Shown here: positions 33,365 to 40,946 of the stretch, in pieces | Layout: each line of letters begins with the position of its first letter | How positions within the stretch are numbered: position 1 is the stretch's first letter | DNA from: a virus | IMG/VR virus record: IMGVR_UViG_3300042874_000041 | Coordinates: 1-43,299 of that record | Length of the DNA: 43,299 bases | Strand: one strand, 5' to 3' | Program-made: the position numbers and the translations under genes | The notes under the pieces: model-generated | The model's database searches: none | What the model was told of the DNA's origin: nothing | Seen by the model: only the letters and a program-made list of their open reading frames with translations

Positions 33365-33382
33365 GACGCTGTCTTGAGCGTC
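33365..33382 (-). other. Short hairpin in the gap before the 331-aa gene
   Basis: Six-base stem gacgct/agcgtc with a six-base loop, in the 59-base gap between the 671-aa gene stop and the 331-aa start. Too weak to be a convincing terminator; might shape the leader of the downstream gene. Confidence 0.3.
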
Positions 33383-33408
33383 GAACGTAGTCGGGTTTAA
33401 AGGTATGT

Positions 33409-35424
33409 CTAGGCCAGCTTGGCGTGCGGGAAGTCCGCAACCAGCTTGGTGGCCTGGGGGCGGGGGAGACGGAGGCAGACGGACTCACCGGAGATTCGCA
33501 CCGATGAATCGTGGGGCACGCCAATGCGCTTGGCGGTTTCGAGCATGGCATCCAGATTCTTGGCTTCGACCAGGACATCCACCAGATCGGCGGGCTTGAC
33601 CGCCTCGCGGATTGACGCTGTGTCAATGCCCTTGCCCAGGCACTTCTTGATGACCGGGTTGACCGCCGTGAACTTGCGGTCGAGATCGCCACGGCCCTGG
33701 CCGGAAGCGTAGGACTCGACGAGAGCAGCCACACGAACGTGGAACTCCTCCTTGGTGTCCTGCCCCGCAGCTTCCAGCATGGCGCTGGCAAACTCGGCCA
33801 CGCTCATCTTGCGAGCCGCCGTGACCCAGGCTTCGGTCACAGACTCGTAGCGAGCCTTGATCCCTTTGATCTTGGCCAGCATCGCCTTCTTCTTGACCGG
33901 ATCTTTCTCAGCATCGGCGTTGGCCTGCATGAGCTTGAGGTTGTCCTTGGCAGTAGCCTTGAGCCCTGCACGGAACTCCTCGGGGCTGTAATCCTTGCCT
34001 TCGACGACCTCCTCGACACCTGCGGCAGTGGACTTGGGGCGACCAGGGCCGACATCGACAGGCGGCTTGATCCGCATCAGCGCCTTGCGCGGGATGGTCT
34101 TGCCGGAAGGTTTGCGGCCCTTGACGTGCTTCTTCGAGGCGAAGCCCTCGTGCAGTGCCTTGAGGACAGGCACAGTGGCCTTGGCCAGGGCGGCACCAGC
34201 GGCCTCGGCGTCACCGGCATCCAGGGCCTCGCTGATCGCAGCGTAATCCGGGGTGGTCATGACAGTGGCGTCTTCGAGCACCACGCGCACCAGCGCATCG
34301 GTCAGGCTCTCATCCGTCTCATCTTCGATGTCCTCGGAGTCGTAGCCGAGTTCCTTGGCGACAGAGAGAACTTCGTCGCGAGCGGCCTCCAGCGAGTCCT
34401 CGTCGTCTTCGTTGTACGAGGACGACGCCAGCAGTTCACCATCTTCGTCATCGGCGCGAAGCTCCACAGCTTCGTCGCTGACCACGATGACCACAGATTC
34501 AGGGGTTTCCGACGCTTCCTTCACCTTGGTCTTGCCAGCACCCTCAACCACCTGCTCCGATTCGGTCACGACTTTGGCAGGGGCTTCCTCGGACTCGACC
34601 AGCTTCACGTCGAGAGCCGCCACCTTGGGGCTATCTTCGAGGTTCTTGCGGACGGCCTTCACGAAGGCATCGAGCGCACCATCTTCGATGGCCTGCTTCA
34701 TCGCCAGACCCATCACATAGTCGGCCACGCCGTAGTGTGGGACCGACGTGAGGAAGTCATCATTCGAGAGATAGATCGAACAGCCACCGATGCTGATGCG
34801 AGCGTCATCCGCCTTGAGGGGCTTCTCGTACGGCACCAGCGGGGCCACCTGCATGTACTCGTCGAGTTGGGCCTCGGTCAGGATGCTCTCCTTGATCGCG
34901 GCCTGGATGCGGTCGTGGGCACTCTGCACTGCGTTCTTGACCGCCATGAGAGCGGAGCCGGGAAGCTGGGCTTCGGCCTTGAGCTTGGCCGCAGCGACGG
35001 CCTTCTCCGTCTCCTTGACGGCAATGGTCTTGGCCGGGCGGAGGGTGTAGCCCTCCGCCGTGAGGGCCTTCGACAGACTGCACGAGTGCTTCTCGGTGAT
35101 CCACTTGGCGATGGCAGGCTCGTCGCCAGTCACCAGCACCTTGCCACCCTTGACCAGATCGAACGTTTCCGCAACAGGGGCCGTAGCCGGGGCGTCCTTG
35201 ATCTCGACATCGCCGGTATCCGCGAACAGCACGGCGGAGGTCGAACCCTGCACGACGAAGCCACCTTCGACTTCGTGAAGGACGAGGGGAGCGTCCGACT
35301 TGCTTTCCAGGAGTAAGCGAGCGGACTCTACGATCAGAGCCTCCGCTGGTTTCTTACCCCCTTCGATTTCCGGAACGCCCACTTTGGAAAGGGCCTTGCG
35401 GTTGAACAGGGCGAAGATGTCCAT
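33409..35424 (-). CDS. Large acidic protein of unknown function, 671 aa
   Basis: Long helical stretches with many Ala, Glu, Lys and Asp. An acidic block lies around 320-370 (DEDGELLASSSYNEDDEDSL; YDSEDIEDETDESLTDALVR). Residues ~195-235 look folded (LKADDARISIGGCSIYLSND). The last ~40 residues form a small beta unit (SSVRISGESVCLRLPRPQAT). It has no motif that I recognise. Place before the histone-like 331-aa gene and composition would suit an internal or scaffold-type virion protein. ATG with GGAGG 11 bases upstream, longer than usual. A palindrome copy lies upstream of the start and another one inside the gene. Confidence 0.6.
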   Translation of the reverse strand: MDIFALFNRKALSKVGVPEIEGGKKPAEALIVESARLLLESKSDAPLVLHEVEGGFVVQGSTSAVLFADTGDVEIKDAPATAPVAETFDLVKGGKVLVTGDEPAIAKWITEKHSCSLSKALTAEGYTLRPAKTIAVKETEKAVAAAKLKAEAQLPGSALMAVKNAVQSAHDRIQAAIKESILTEAQLDEYMQVAPLVPYEKPLKADDARISIGGCSIYLSNDDFLTSVPHYGVADYVMGLAMKQAIEDGALDAFVKAVRKNLEDSPKVAALDVKLVESEEAPAKVVTESEQVVEGAGKTKVKEASETPESVVIVVSDEAVELRADDEDGELLASSSYNEDDEDSLEAARDEVLSVAKELGYDSEDIEDETDESLTDALVRVVLEDATVMTTPDYAAISEALDAGDAEAAGAALAKATVPVLKALHEGFASKKHVKGRKPSGKTIPRKALMRIKPPVDVGPGRPKSTAAGVEEVVEGKDYSPEEFRAGLKATAKDNLKLMQANADAEKDPVKKKAMLAKIKGIKARYESVTEAWVTAARKMSVAEFASAMLEAAGQDTKEEFHVRVAALVESYASGQGRGDLDRKFTAVNPVIKKCLGKGIDTASIREAVKPADLVDVLVEAKNLDAMLETAKRIGVPHDSSVRISGESVCLRLPRPQATKLVADFPHAKLA
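33613..33625. promoter_or_regulatory. Strong palindrome copy TGACGCTGTGTCA
   Basis: Inside the 671-aa gene, read Asp-Thr-Ala-Ser. ATT and AAT flanks make a 17-base inverted repeat with one internal mismatch. Confidence 0.5.
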
Positions 35425-35466
35425 GATACGTTATGCCTCCAGCATGGGTCGCATGGTGCGTCGGAC

Positions 35467-35479
35467 TGACAGCATGTCA
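35467..35479. promoter_or_regulatory. Strong palindrome copy TGACAGCATGTCA (overlaps a stop codon)
   Basis: Overlaps the TGA of the 95-aa zinc-ribbon gene and lies ~45 bases upstream of the 671-aa start. AAT on the plus-strand right flank. A second copy overlaps a stop codon the same way at 42112-42124. Confidence 0.5.
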
Positions 35480-35764
35480 ATCTGCGACGGGTTGGTGCAG
35501 CGCCCGAATGCGTGACTCCAGCACCACAGGGATCTCCCGCCCACACGCCTCGCACGACACCATCTGCACGCCCCCCACCCCTCCACGCGTAGCTGGAGCG
35601 TTACACACCGGACAGGTCGTCGTCTCCGACGATGACGATTTGATCGTCATCCACTCCAACAGCGGGCAGGGGCGGAGGTTCGGATGCAGGCAGCGCGTTA
35701 CACCAAGGACACCAATCGGCGCAGCGACCGGCTCGATGGCGACCAAGCCAGCGAGCCCGCTCAC
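35477..35764 (-). CDS. Small zinc-ribbon protein, 95 aa
   Basis: Two CxxC knuckles, CPVCNAPA and CEACGREI, 17 residues apart, should bind one zinc. GTG start at 35764 overlaps the previous stop (GTGA) and has AAGG ~10 bases upstream. An internal ATG at 35650 would leave only the ribbon (57 residues) and is a possible alternative. Such ribbons often bind nucleic acid or mediate protein contacts; no specific role visible. Confidence 0.6.
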   Translation of the reverse strand: MSGLAGLVAIEPVAAPIGVLGVTRCLHPNLRPCPLLEWMTIKSSSSETTTCPVCNAPATRGGVGGVQMVSCEACGREIPVVLESRIRALHQPVAD

Positions 35765-36249
35765 GATCCGGAACCTTGGTCGATTGCCGCACGGACTTCT
35801 GCAATGAGGGCATCTGCCACCTCCCCGTGGTAGCTTCGCGCCTTCAAGTACGCGAGCAACCCGTCATCGGTCGCATTCGCCTTGAGGAGAGCAGCCAACC
35901 GCTCCTTGGTCACAGCGGCGTAGCCAGCCTCGAACCCAGCGTCCATGGCATCCGATTCAGGAGTCCGCACATCCCGGACCACCCGCCCCTGGCGCATGAC
36001 GCTGCCAACCGCGCTCACCTTGCCTGGAAACGCCTGTGCGCCGGTGCGCGGAACGATGATGGCCGCACCGGGCAGGAGGGTCTTCCCAACCAATGACTGC
36101 ATGTCACGGCCCTCAACCACCACACGAGCCAACACCAGCGGCACCACGCCGCGATAGACCAAATGAACCTGCTGCTTCTCCGGATGGGGTTCGACCGACA
36201 CCAGATTGTCCGCAACCCGGCCACTGGCGGTATGGATCTCGAACATCAT
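35761..36249 (-). CDS. Unknown protein, 162 aa
   Basis: The N-terminal half is beta-rich (VHLVYRGVVPLVLARVVVEG, then LPGAAIIVPRTGAQAF), perhaps a small barrel; the C-terminal half is helical with Ala and Glu (LKARSYHGEVADALIAEVRA). ATG overlaps the stop of the 126-aa gene (ATGA). A palindrome copy is read as Asp-Met-Gln-Ser at 36106-36094. Family not recognised. Confidence 0.6.
   Translation of the reverse strand: MMFEIHTASGRVADNLVSVEPHPEKQQVHLVYRGVVPLVLARVVVEGRDMQSLVGKTLLPGAAIIVPRTGAQAFPGKVSAVGSVMRQGRVVRDVRTPESDAMDAGFEAGYAAVTKERLAALLKANATDDGLLAYLKARSYHGEVADALIAEVRAAIDQGSGS
36094..36106. promoter_or_regulatory. Palindrome copy TGACTGCATGTCA
   Basis: Identical in all 13 bases to the copy at 24366-24378, in an unrelated gene. 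Confidence 0.4.
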
Positions 36250-36626
36250 ATGAGCCTCTTTGGTTTCTTCTTCGACTGCGCCTCACGCAGAGTGAGCACT
36301 TCTTCCAGGTTCGGTAGCCAAGCGTATGTCACAACCCCGTACACAGCCCGACCATCAATCTTTCGTTCGTCCTTCATCCGCTTCAACGCCATGGCGATCA
36401 GCGACTCTGTGTACTCGCACTGCCGGTCCCACACCCACCCAGGCGTGACATACTCCCCCTGCCGCGCTTTGAGGTACGGCAAGATATGGTCGGCACACGC
36501 CTGGAGAGTGTCCACCGGGGTACGCACGCCCGGCAGCGTGCCAGCCGGGCGGAGCGTGTCGAGTGGTGGCCTAGGCGGCACTGGCGACAGCCCGCCACGC
36601 AGCCTGCTCGACCGGAGCGAGGCCAT
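36246..36626 (-). CDS. Probable winged-helix-like DNA-binding protein, up to 126 aa
   Basis: The C-terminal ~80 residues (CADHILPYLKARQGEYVTPG, then YTESLIAMALKRMKDERKID and GRAVYGVVTYAW) have the helix-helix-helix-wing pattern of small winged-helix proteins. The start is uncertain. ATG at 36626 lies inside the preceding 48-aa gene and lacks a good ribosome binding site. GTG codons further down (near residues 34 and 38) are alternatives, and the first ~35 residues are Pro/Arg-rich and may not be translated. Overlaps the next gene by ATGA. Confidence 0.5.
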   Translation of the reverse strand: MASLRSSRLRGGLSPVPPRPPLDTLRPAGTLPGVRTPVDTLQACADHILPYLKARQGEYVTPGWVWDRQCEYTESLIAMALKRMKDERKIDGRAVYGVVTYAWLPNLEEVLTLREAQSKKKPKRLI

Positions 36627-36717
36627 CCCAGGTCCGTTTGAGGCCCAGCGCCTTCACATAGGCGGCATAGAGCTTCTTCGCTTTCGCCGCTGTCGAAGTT
36701 TTAGATTCCGTAGCCAT
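36571..36717 (-). CDS. Small 48-aa protein after thyX
   Basis: ATG at 36717 two bases after the ThyX stop, TAG at 36573-36571. The product MATESKTSTAAKAKKLYAAY continues with a helix and WDGLAPVEQAAWRAVA. The W...L...EQ.AW pattern is common in very short phage proteins. No ribosome binding site is needed if coupled to ThyX. Function unknown. Confidence 0.6.
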   Translation of the reverse strand: MATESKTSTAAKAKKLYAAYVKALGLKRTWDGLAPVEQAAWRAVASAA

Positions 36718-36719
36718 GG

Positions 36720-38873
36720 TCAGCCCTCCACTGCAACTTCACCGATTCCGTCAGGGGACGGGGTGAGCTTGAATGATTGAAACTGTGCCCCGAACGCGCA
36801 GCCCTGAAGCACACGCAGAGCGCCGCAGAAGACCTCCCGGATCTCAGCATCAGCCGCGATGTTGGCACGCTGGCGAAGCATGCGCTTCCACTGCGCCACC
36901 GAGGCGGAGAAGACGCATTCGGTGTACAGGGCGTTACCCAGGTAGCCGCGTGCGGCTCCGCGTGCCTGCTTGCGGGCAGTGAACTTCTCGACGCCCTTGG
37001 CGATCAACCAGGGTTCGAGAGTCTGCACTGCGGCACGGTACGCCCGCTTGGCTTCATCTTTGACATGGTTGACGCGCTGCATCAGCGTGAGCGCCGTCTG
37101 CTCGCCATTGGGCGCACGCTGCACTTCTTCCGTCTTGGCGTACGCCAATATCAACGGGTGATCGACCCACTGGCTCGCAGACTCATCGACGTAGCGCGTG
37201 CTGCGCTGGCTGACCGCCGTGCGGAACTTGTGACGAACGAGTTCATGCGAAAACCCGCGACTCCCTGTAAGAAACAGCGACACCCACCGCTCTTCGTCGT
37301 GCTCCAGCAACGTGACCCGCGACACATGCGGCATCCCGTCGTCGCTATGAATGCAGAGCTTCACCGCCTCTGCGATCTGCGGCGCGAGCAAATGCGCTTC
37401 GTGCGCGATGCAATCCGCCACATGCTGCACCGCCAAAGGAACCACGGGCGGCAGTAGCGCAGCCCACTCCCGCGCCGACCGGATGTTGACCGTGGTCCGG
37501 AGAGTGAACTCGTCCACCAACAGCACGAACACGCCAGGGCGATTCAACACCGACTCCAGAATCTCGACGTACATGTGCCGACTCGGCACTTTCACCTGCA
37601 CGGTGAACACGAAGTGCTCATGGACGCTATTCCCCGTCCACACGGCCTTGCCATTCCGCCGCACATACAGCGTCCCATTCGGCACCGTAGCGCAGAACAC
37701 CTCTCCTTCCCACCCCTCCTCCCAACTCCCCACCGTGGTGGACCCTGCAAACCTGTTGATCTCAGGCATCAACGAACGCCGGATCACGTTATTGCGATAC
37801 AGGGGGCGTTCACGCTCCAGGTATGAATCCGCCATTGAAATATCAGAAGCGAGCCCGATGTGCAACGCCAACTGTTGAAACTGACCTGACAGCATCCGGC
37901 TCTTCGTATCGTAGCACACCCCTGTTTCGGACACTGAACCATCCGAGTTAATGAGCCCGTCGTATAGCGCCAACAATTGTGCCCGCGACCAACCCAGCAG
38001 CACACCCGGAGGTATCACTTTCTCCCCATCGTCGTCATACATCGCGTCGAACAGCGCACGGTGTGAGTCAGGGACGCGGAGCACATAGGTATCATTCGCC
38101 AATTCGTCCAGATCCCATCCTGCCGCAGCCGCCTGTGCGTAGAGGAATCTGATCTTCCTCTCACGCCTGAGACGAAACCGAACCGGGCGAGCACGGGGTC
38201 CAATGCAGCCATCCCCGATTGCAAACCCGAGCAAGCAGGCGATAGGTGCAGTTATGCCCGCACAGTCGGGGGCGTCCCACTTACCGGACTTGACGACTGC
38301 GTAAGACCGCTCCAGATCCTTCGCCTCCACCAACTCCCAGGGGGCATTCCTCGCCCGGCCTTCCTTGGTAGTCGTCGGCATCACCAGCATCCGGTGATTC
38401 GGAGTCACCAGCAGGTCCACATTGCTCCCAGCGACCCGATACATCCGACCCGTGTGAACATACCGATGCAGCTTCGTCGCCCTGGCGTACTCAATCTGGT
38501 GCGTCTGCGGGTGCATCGAACAGAACTGATCGGACTCCACCACATCCTCCCACGCGACCCACCCCCGTGCAGTCAGCACCTCAGTCTCCCCATCGAAGCA
38601 CCCATGGTTCACGTCCACCAAATGCTTGTGGTATGCGGCGCTCGGGCGACCGCGAGCGAAGGAATCGTAGCAGGCACGACCCGCGATCTCGCACAGACGC
38701 TCAGTGTGCGTTCCCACATCCTGCCCGGCGTCAGCAACCGCCCGCAACGCCCAGGCTTGCCACTCTGCCGTACCACAGGTTTCACCGATCTCATCATTCT
38801 CCGGCAACAACTGCGGCGGGATGACCGGAGGGGTGGAGTAATCGTAGACCAGGGTAGCGGTATTCAGGCTCAC
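36720..38873 (-). CDS. thyX: Flavin-dependent thymidylate synthase ThyX interrupted by an intein, 717 aa
   Basis: ThyX makes dTMP from dUMP with FAD and methylene-tetrahydrofolate. Start is GTG 38873, overlapping the upstream stop (GTGA), with AAGGA ~9 bases before. The N-extein is residues 1-91 and the C-extein 416-717, giving a 393-aa spliced enzyme. The C-extein begins SVHEHFVFT, the conserved ThyX S-x-x-E-H site, and carries RHKFRTAVSQRSTRY (547-561), a variant of the ThyX signature RHR...S.RY with one extra residue. The N-extein has a helical AGRACYDSF...HL stretch. The intein interrupts the active-site region, so activity requires splicing. It lies near thymidylate kinase, which fits a dTTP supply module. 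Confidence 0.87.
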   Translation of the reverse strand: MSLNTATLVYDYSTPPVIPPQLLPENDEIGETCGTAEWQAWALRAVADAGQDVGTHTERLCEIAGRACYDSFARGRPSAAYHKHLVDVNHGCFDGETEVLTARGWVAWEDVVESDQFCSMHPQTHQIEYARATKLHRYVHTGRMYRVAGSNVDLLVTPNHRMLVMPTTTKEGRARNAPWELVEAKDLERSYAVVKSGKWDAPDCAGITAPIACLLGFAIGDGCIGPRARPVRFRLRRERKIRFLYAQAAAAGWDLDELANDTYVLRVPDSHRALFDAMYDDDGEKVIPPGVLLGWSRAQLLALYDGLINSDGSVSETGVCYDTKSRMLSGQFQQLALHIGLASDISMADSYLERERPLYRNNVIRRSLMPEINRFAGSTTVGSWEEGWEGEVFCATVPNGTLYVRRNGKAVWTGNSVHEHFVFTVQVKVPSRHMYVEILESVLNRPGVFVLLVDEFTLRTTVNIRSAREWAALLPPVVPLAVQHVADCIAHEAHLLAPQIAEAVKLCIHSDDGMPHVSRVTLLEHDEERWVSLFLTGSRGFSHELVRHKFRTAVSQRSTRYVDESASQWVDHPLILAYAKTEEVQRAPNGEQTALTLMQRVNHVKDEAKRAYRAAVQTLEPWLIAKGVEKFTARKQARGAARGYLGNALYTECVFSASVAQWKRMLRQRANIAADAEIREVFCGALRVLQGCAFGAQFQSFKLTPSPDGIGEVAVEG
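37629..38600 (-). other. Intein with LAGLIDADG homing endonuclease inside ThyX (324 aa)
   Basis: Begins at Cys92 (CFDGETEVLTARGWV, block A) and ends at Asn415, followed by Ser416. Block B is VTPNH (156-160). Two LAGLIDADG-type helices are visible: LLGFAIGDG (214-222) and ALYDGLINSDGS (302-313), spaced as in two-repeat enzymes. The end reads YVRRNGKAVWTGN then S, so the penultimate residue is Gly instead of the usual His, and the block F His is not seen. Splicing chemistry residues Cys1, Asn-last and Ser+1 are present. Confidence 0.85.
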
Positions 38874-39304
38874 TTGAGATAATCCTTGGCAATGGCAGCG
38901 ATGGCAGCCAGTTCTTGGGGGGTGTACGGCTTCTTGAGGTCGCCCGCGTAGGGCTGGACGAGCTTCATGGTCAGCAGCCAGGAGGTCAGCGTGGTCGAAG
39001 GCGGCACCACTGCGCCGCGCATTTCGATCTCGCCAAGAACGCGGCCGTACTTGTCCACTTCCTTGGAAACGAGCCAGGGAGACGCAGGGCCAGCCCGTAG
39101 CGCAGTGAACCACTTCTCCACGCACGACTTGACCAGGAGCCCGACTTCCTTCTCCGCCGCCCCACTGACTTCCGGAGCGTTCACGCCGTTGACGCGCACC
39201 GACACCTTGCGCTGGATATAGAACCCGAGGTCCGCATAGCCCTCCAGCGTATCGCCGTCGAGGACGCGGATGAGAGTAAAAGGGTACGCGAAGACGAGAG
39301 CCAT
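38870..39304 (-). CDS. Staphylococcal nuclease-like protein, 144 aa
   Basis: Start at ATG 39304 (MALVFAYPFTLIRVLDGDTL) with AGGA seven bases upstream; a longer frame overlaps the kinase gene. Catalytic residues of the family can be placed: DGD (16-18), Arg37, APE with Glu45, DKYGR with Arg88. The usual Asp before the T/A-P-E is Asn42 (NAPE), a form often seen in phage members. No signal peptide, so it acts in the cytoplasm. It sits between thymidylate kinase and ThyX and overlaps ThyX by four bases. Nucleic-acid degradation or binding is likely. Confidence 0.75.
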   Translation of the reverse strand: MALVFAYPFTLIRVLDGDTLEGYADLGFYIQRKVSVRVNGVNAPEVSGAAEKEVGLLVKSCVEKWFTALRAGPASPWLVSKEVDKYGRVLGEIEMRGAVVPPSTTLTSWLLTMKLVQPYAGDLKKPYTPQELAAIAAIAKDYLK

Positions 39305-39312
39305 GTGGAGTC

Positions 39313-39975
39313 CTAATGGGCGGAGGGGACGAAACGAGCGAGCGACTTCCACACCACGTCCAGCACGGCCTCGGCTGAAAGGGCGGCATCGACATGGTAA
39401 TAAGGGGGCAGCACACGGCGATAGAGCGCCGCCACCCGCTCCATGTACACCCCAGCCATCGCTTCAAAGCGGTCCTCCTGGAAATCCTGCCCGCGAGCCG
39501 TAGCCACCCGCTGGAACGAATCGCGCACCGGAAGGTCGAGCAGGATCGGCGTGATACACGCCAACGGCAGCGGCGTGAAATCCAGATAGGTCTTGTTGAG
39601 CAGGGGCAGCGACACGCCCTGTGCGCCTTGATACGCGAGGGTGCTCCAGAACCACCGATCCACCAGCAGCACGGCCCGAGGCTCGGCCTGCACTGCATCC
39701 ACCAACTCCTGAAGCAGGAGACGACGAGCAGCCATGAACAGCAGCACTTGGGTCAGCACATCCAACGGCGGTTCTTTCGCTTTCAGCACCTCGCGGAGCT
39801 TCTGTGCCACAGGATGCGAACCAGGGTCGCGGAACATGCACACCGGCACGCCTTCGCCTTTGAACCGATCCCGTAGCCCAGCGAGCAACGTGGTCTTGCC
39901 GGAGCCGTTGATCCCTTCGACTACGATGGTCCGGCGAGCGACCTGTTCGAGTTGTTCTGGTGTCGTCAGTGACAT
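39313..39975 (-). CDS. tmk: Thymidylate kinase, 220 aa
   Basis: Phosphorylates dTMP to dTDP. P-loop GINGSGKTT at 21-29, the DR motif in VDRWFWSTLAYQG (105-117), and a lid-like ATARGQDFQEDRFEAM segment. FRDPGSHPVAQKLREVL replaces the usual F-x-R-E/D-P-G...G substrate motif. Length is typical of the family. ATG with AAGG nine bases upstream, four bases after the 89-aa gene. Together with ThyX and the SNase-like gene it forms a nucleotide module. Confidence 0.9.
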   Translation of the reverse strand: MSLTTPEQLEQVARRTIVVEGINGSGKTTLLAGLRDRFKGEGVPVCMFRDPGSHPVAQKLREVLKAKEPPLDVLTQVLLFMAARRLLLQELVDAVQAEPRAVLLVDRWFWSTLAYQGAQGVSLPLLNKTYLDFTPLPLACITPILLDLPVRDSFQRVATARGQDFQEDRFEAMAGVYMERVAALYRRVLPPYYHVDAALSAEAVLDVVWKSLARFVPSAH

Positions 39976-39979
39976 CGGG

Positions 39980-40249
39980 TCAAACCTTGGTCTTCTTGCG
40001 CGGCCCGGAGGGTGCGGGTTTCCGCTTGACCACTTCCGCTGCGATCTTGCGGCGAAGCGTCGGATCGTTCAGGACATCGAGGATACGGTCGAGATCGTCT
40101 TCCCAGGAATCAGCCCGCATCACCAGACGCACAGGGGTCAGGTAGCAGGCGGTATCCGTCCCCACATCCACTGACCCAACGGCTTCCACCGTGTGATCGA
40201 AGGCGAACGAATGGACAGGCAGATGCGCCAGGAAATCAACCCGTGGCAT
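39980..40249 (-). CDS. Unknown small protein, 89 aa
   Basis: Start taken as ATG 40249 (MPRVDFLAHLPVHSFAFDHT); a GTG at 40264 in frame is the alternative. A beta-rich half (VGTDTACYLTPVRLVMR) is followed by a helix (SWEDDLDRILDVLNDPTLRR) and a Lys/Pro-rich basic end (KRKPAPSGPRKKTKV). It overlaps the previous gene by 14 bases. No family recognised. Confidence 0.5.
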   Translation of the reverse strand: MPRVDFLAHLPVHSFAFDHTVEAVGSVDVGTDTACYLTPVRLVMRADSWEDDLDRILDVLNDPTLRRKIAAEVVKRKPAPSGPRKKTKV

Positions 40250-40469
40250 GGCCAGCCTGCACACGAGATTGGTGATTCTTCGTCACCTTCTCGAACACGG
40301 CCTTCCACTCCGGCCCGCACAGGTGATACAGGTCACGTACACCCACTTCTACGCGTAGCATGCTCGGGCACGTCACGTTGCCGACCAGATCCGGGGGTCC
40401 GCCCATCCACTTCGTCACCAACTCATCCGCTGTCTTCGGCTGGCTCTCCAGCGTTTCATTGCAATTCAC
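40236..40469 (-). CDS. Unknown small protein, 77 aa
   Basis: GTG at 40469 overlaps the stop of the helix-turn-helix gene (GTGA), with AAGGGG 5 bases upstream, which I prefer to a far upstream start. The product is helical with two cysteines and a WKAVFEKVTKNHQSRVQAGH end. Function unknown. Confidence 0.55.
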   Translation of the reverse strand: MNCNETLESQPKTADELVTKWMGGPPDLVGNVTCPSMLRVEVGVRDLYHLCGPEWKAVFEKVTKNHQSRVQAGHATG

Positions 40470-40891
40470 TTCGACCCCTTGTGAGCGCCGCCTTCGCGGC
40501 GAGGAAACAGATCCGGGAAGTTGCGACGGCACACGCTGGCAGTCTTCATCACGCACTCCGGCGTGGTCCCCAACTCACGGGCGATGTCCAGCACCGACAC
40601 TGATGGGTCTTTCCACATCGTAGCGAGACGCTGGGCCATCGGCGTCAAATGTGGAGCCTTGCGAGCAAGGCGAGTGGCGGCTGCGACCTTGCGAATCTTC
40701 GCCCGTTCCGCTGTGAGCACAGCCCGCTTCTCCCGCAGAATCTCACGCCGAGGGCGGAGGCGCTTATGCTGCACGACGTACCCGACGTACTGCCGCGATA
40801 CACCCAGCCGGGCGGCGATGGCCGTGTGCGCGTCGCCCTTGTTGTGCGCGACCACGATCTTCGATAAAGTTTCCGCGCTGTCTCGGGGCAT
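40466..40891 (-). CDS. Helix-turn-helix protein, 141 aa
   Basis: Residues ~19-41 form a helix-turn-helix (DAHTAIAARLGVSRQYVGYV). The middle is basic and helical (REKRAVLTAERAKIRKVAAA). Residues ~95-125 hold a second HTH-like unit (SVLDIARELGTTPECVMKTA). Two such units and basic composition suit a DNA-binding regulator or a small terminase subunit; the terminase reading is weakened by the absence of a large subunit next to it. It has its own promoter, placed so that transcription would begin at the ATG. A candidate for binding the TGAC-N5-GTCA palindrome, by inference only. Confidence 0.6.
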   Translation of the reverse strand: MPRDSAETLSKIVVAHNKGDAHTAIAARLGVSRQYVGYVVQHKRLRPRREILREKRAVLTAERAKIRKVAAATRLARKAPHLTPMAQRLATMWKDPSVSVLDIARELGTTPECVMKTASVCRRNFPDLFPRREGGAHKGSK

Positions 40892-40897
40892 GGGTGT

Positions 40898-40925
40898 GTA
40901 TTACCAGAGCGCCATCCGTAGTCAA
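40898..40925 (-). promoter_or_regulatory. Promoter of the helix-turn-helix gene, probably leaderless
   Basis: Minus strand: -35 TTGACT, 16-base spacer, -10 TAATAC preceded by CTGG. The expected start falls on or next to the ATG at 40891, with no room for a ribosome binding site, so the message would be leaderless. Leaderless genes are common in actinobacteria and some other high-GC hosts. Confidence 0.55.
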
Positions 40926-40946
40926 CCTAACGCCTTACCACGACAG

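Noticed and set aside
33739-35316. A 525-codon plus-strand open frame opposite the 671-aa gene
   Set aside because: Antisense shadow with abundant Leu/Gly/His/Asp and no recognisable fold; the minus-strand frame has better start context and fits the operon.
35633-35649. tgacgatttgatcgtca inverted repeat as another copy of the palindrome
   Set aside because: Arm spacing is nine bases, so it does not belong to the TGAC-N5-GTCA family.
38874-39698. An N-terminal extension of the ThyX frame through the nuclease and kinase genes
   Set aside because: This part overlaps two well-supported genes in other frames and reads as Arg/Cys/Trp-rich nonsense; the GTG at 38873 has a ribosome binding site.
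40466-40891. Helix-turn-helix protein as small terminase subunit
   Set aside because: Possible by size and HTH, but no large terminase is adjacent and no oligomerisation domain is evident; kept as a generic DNA-binding protein.
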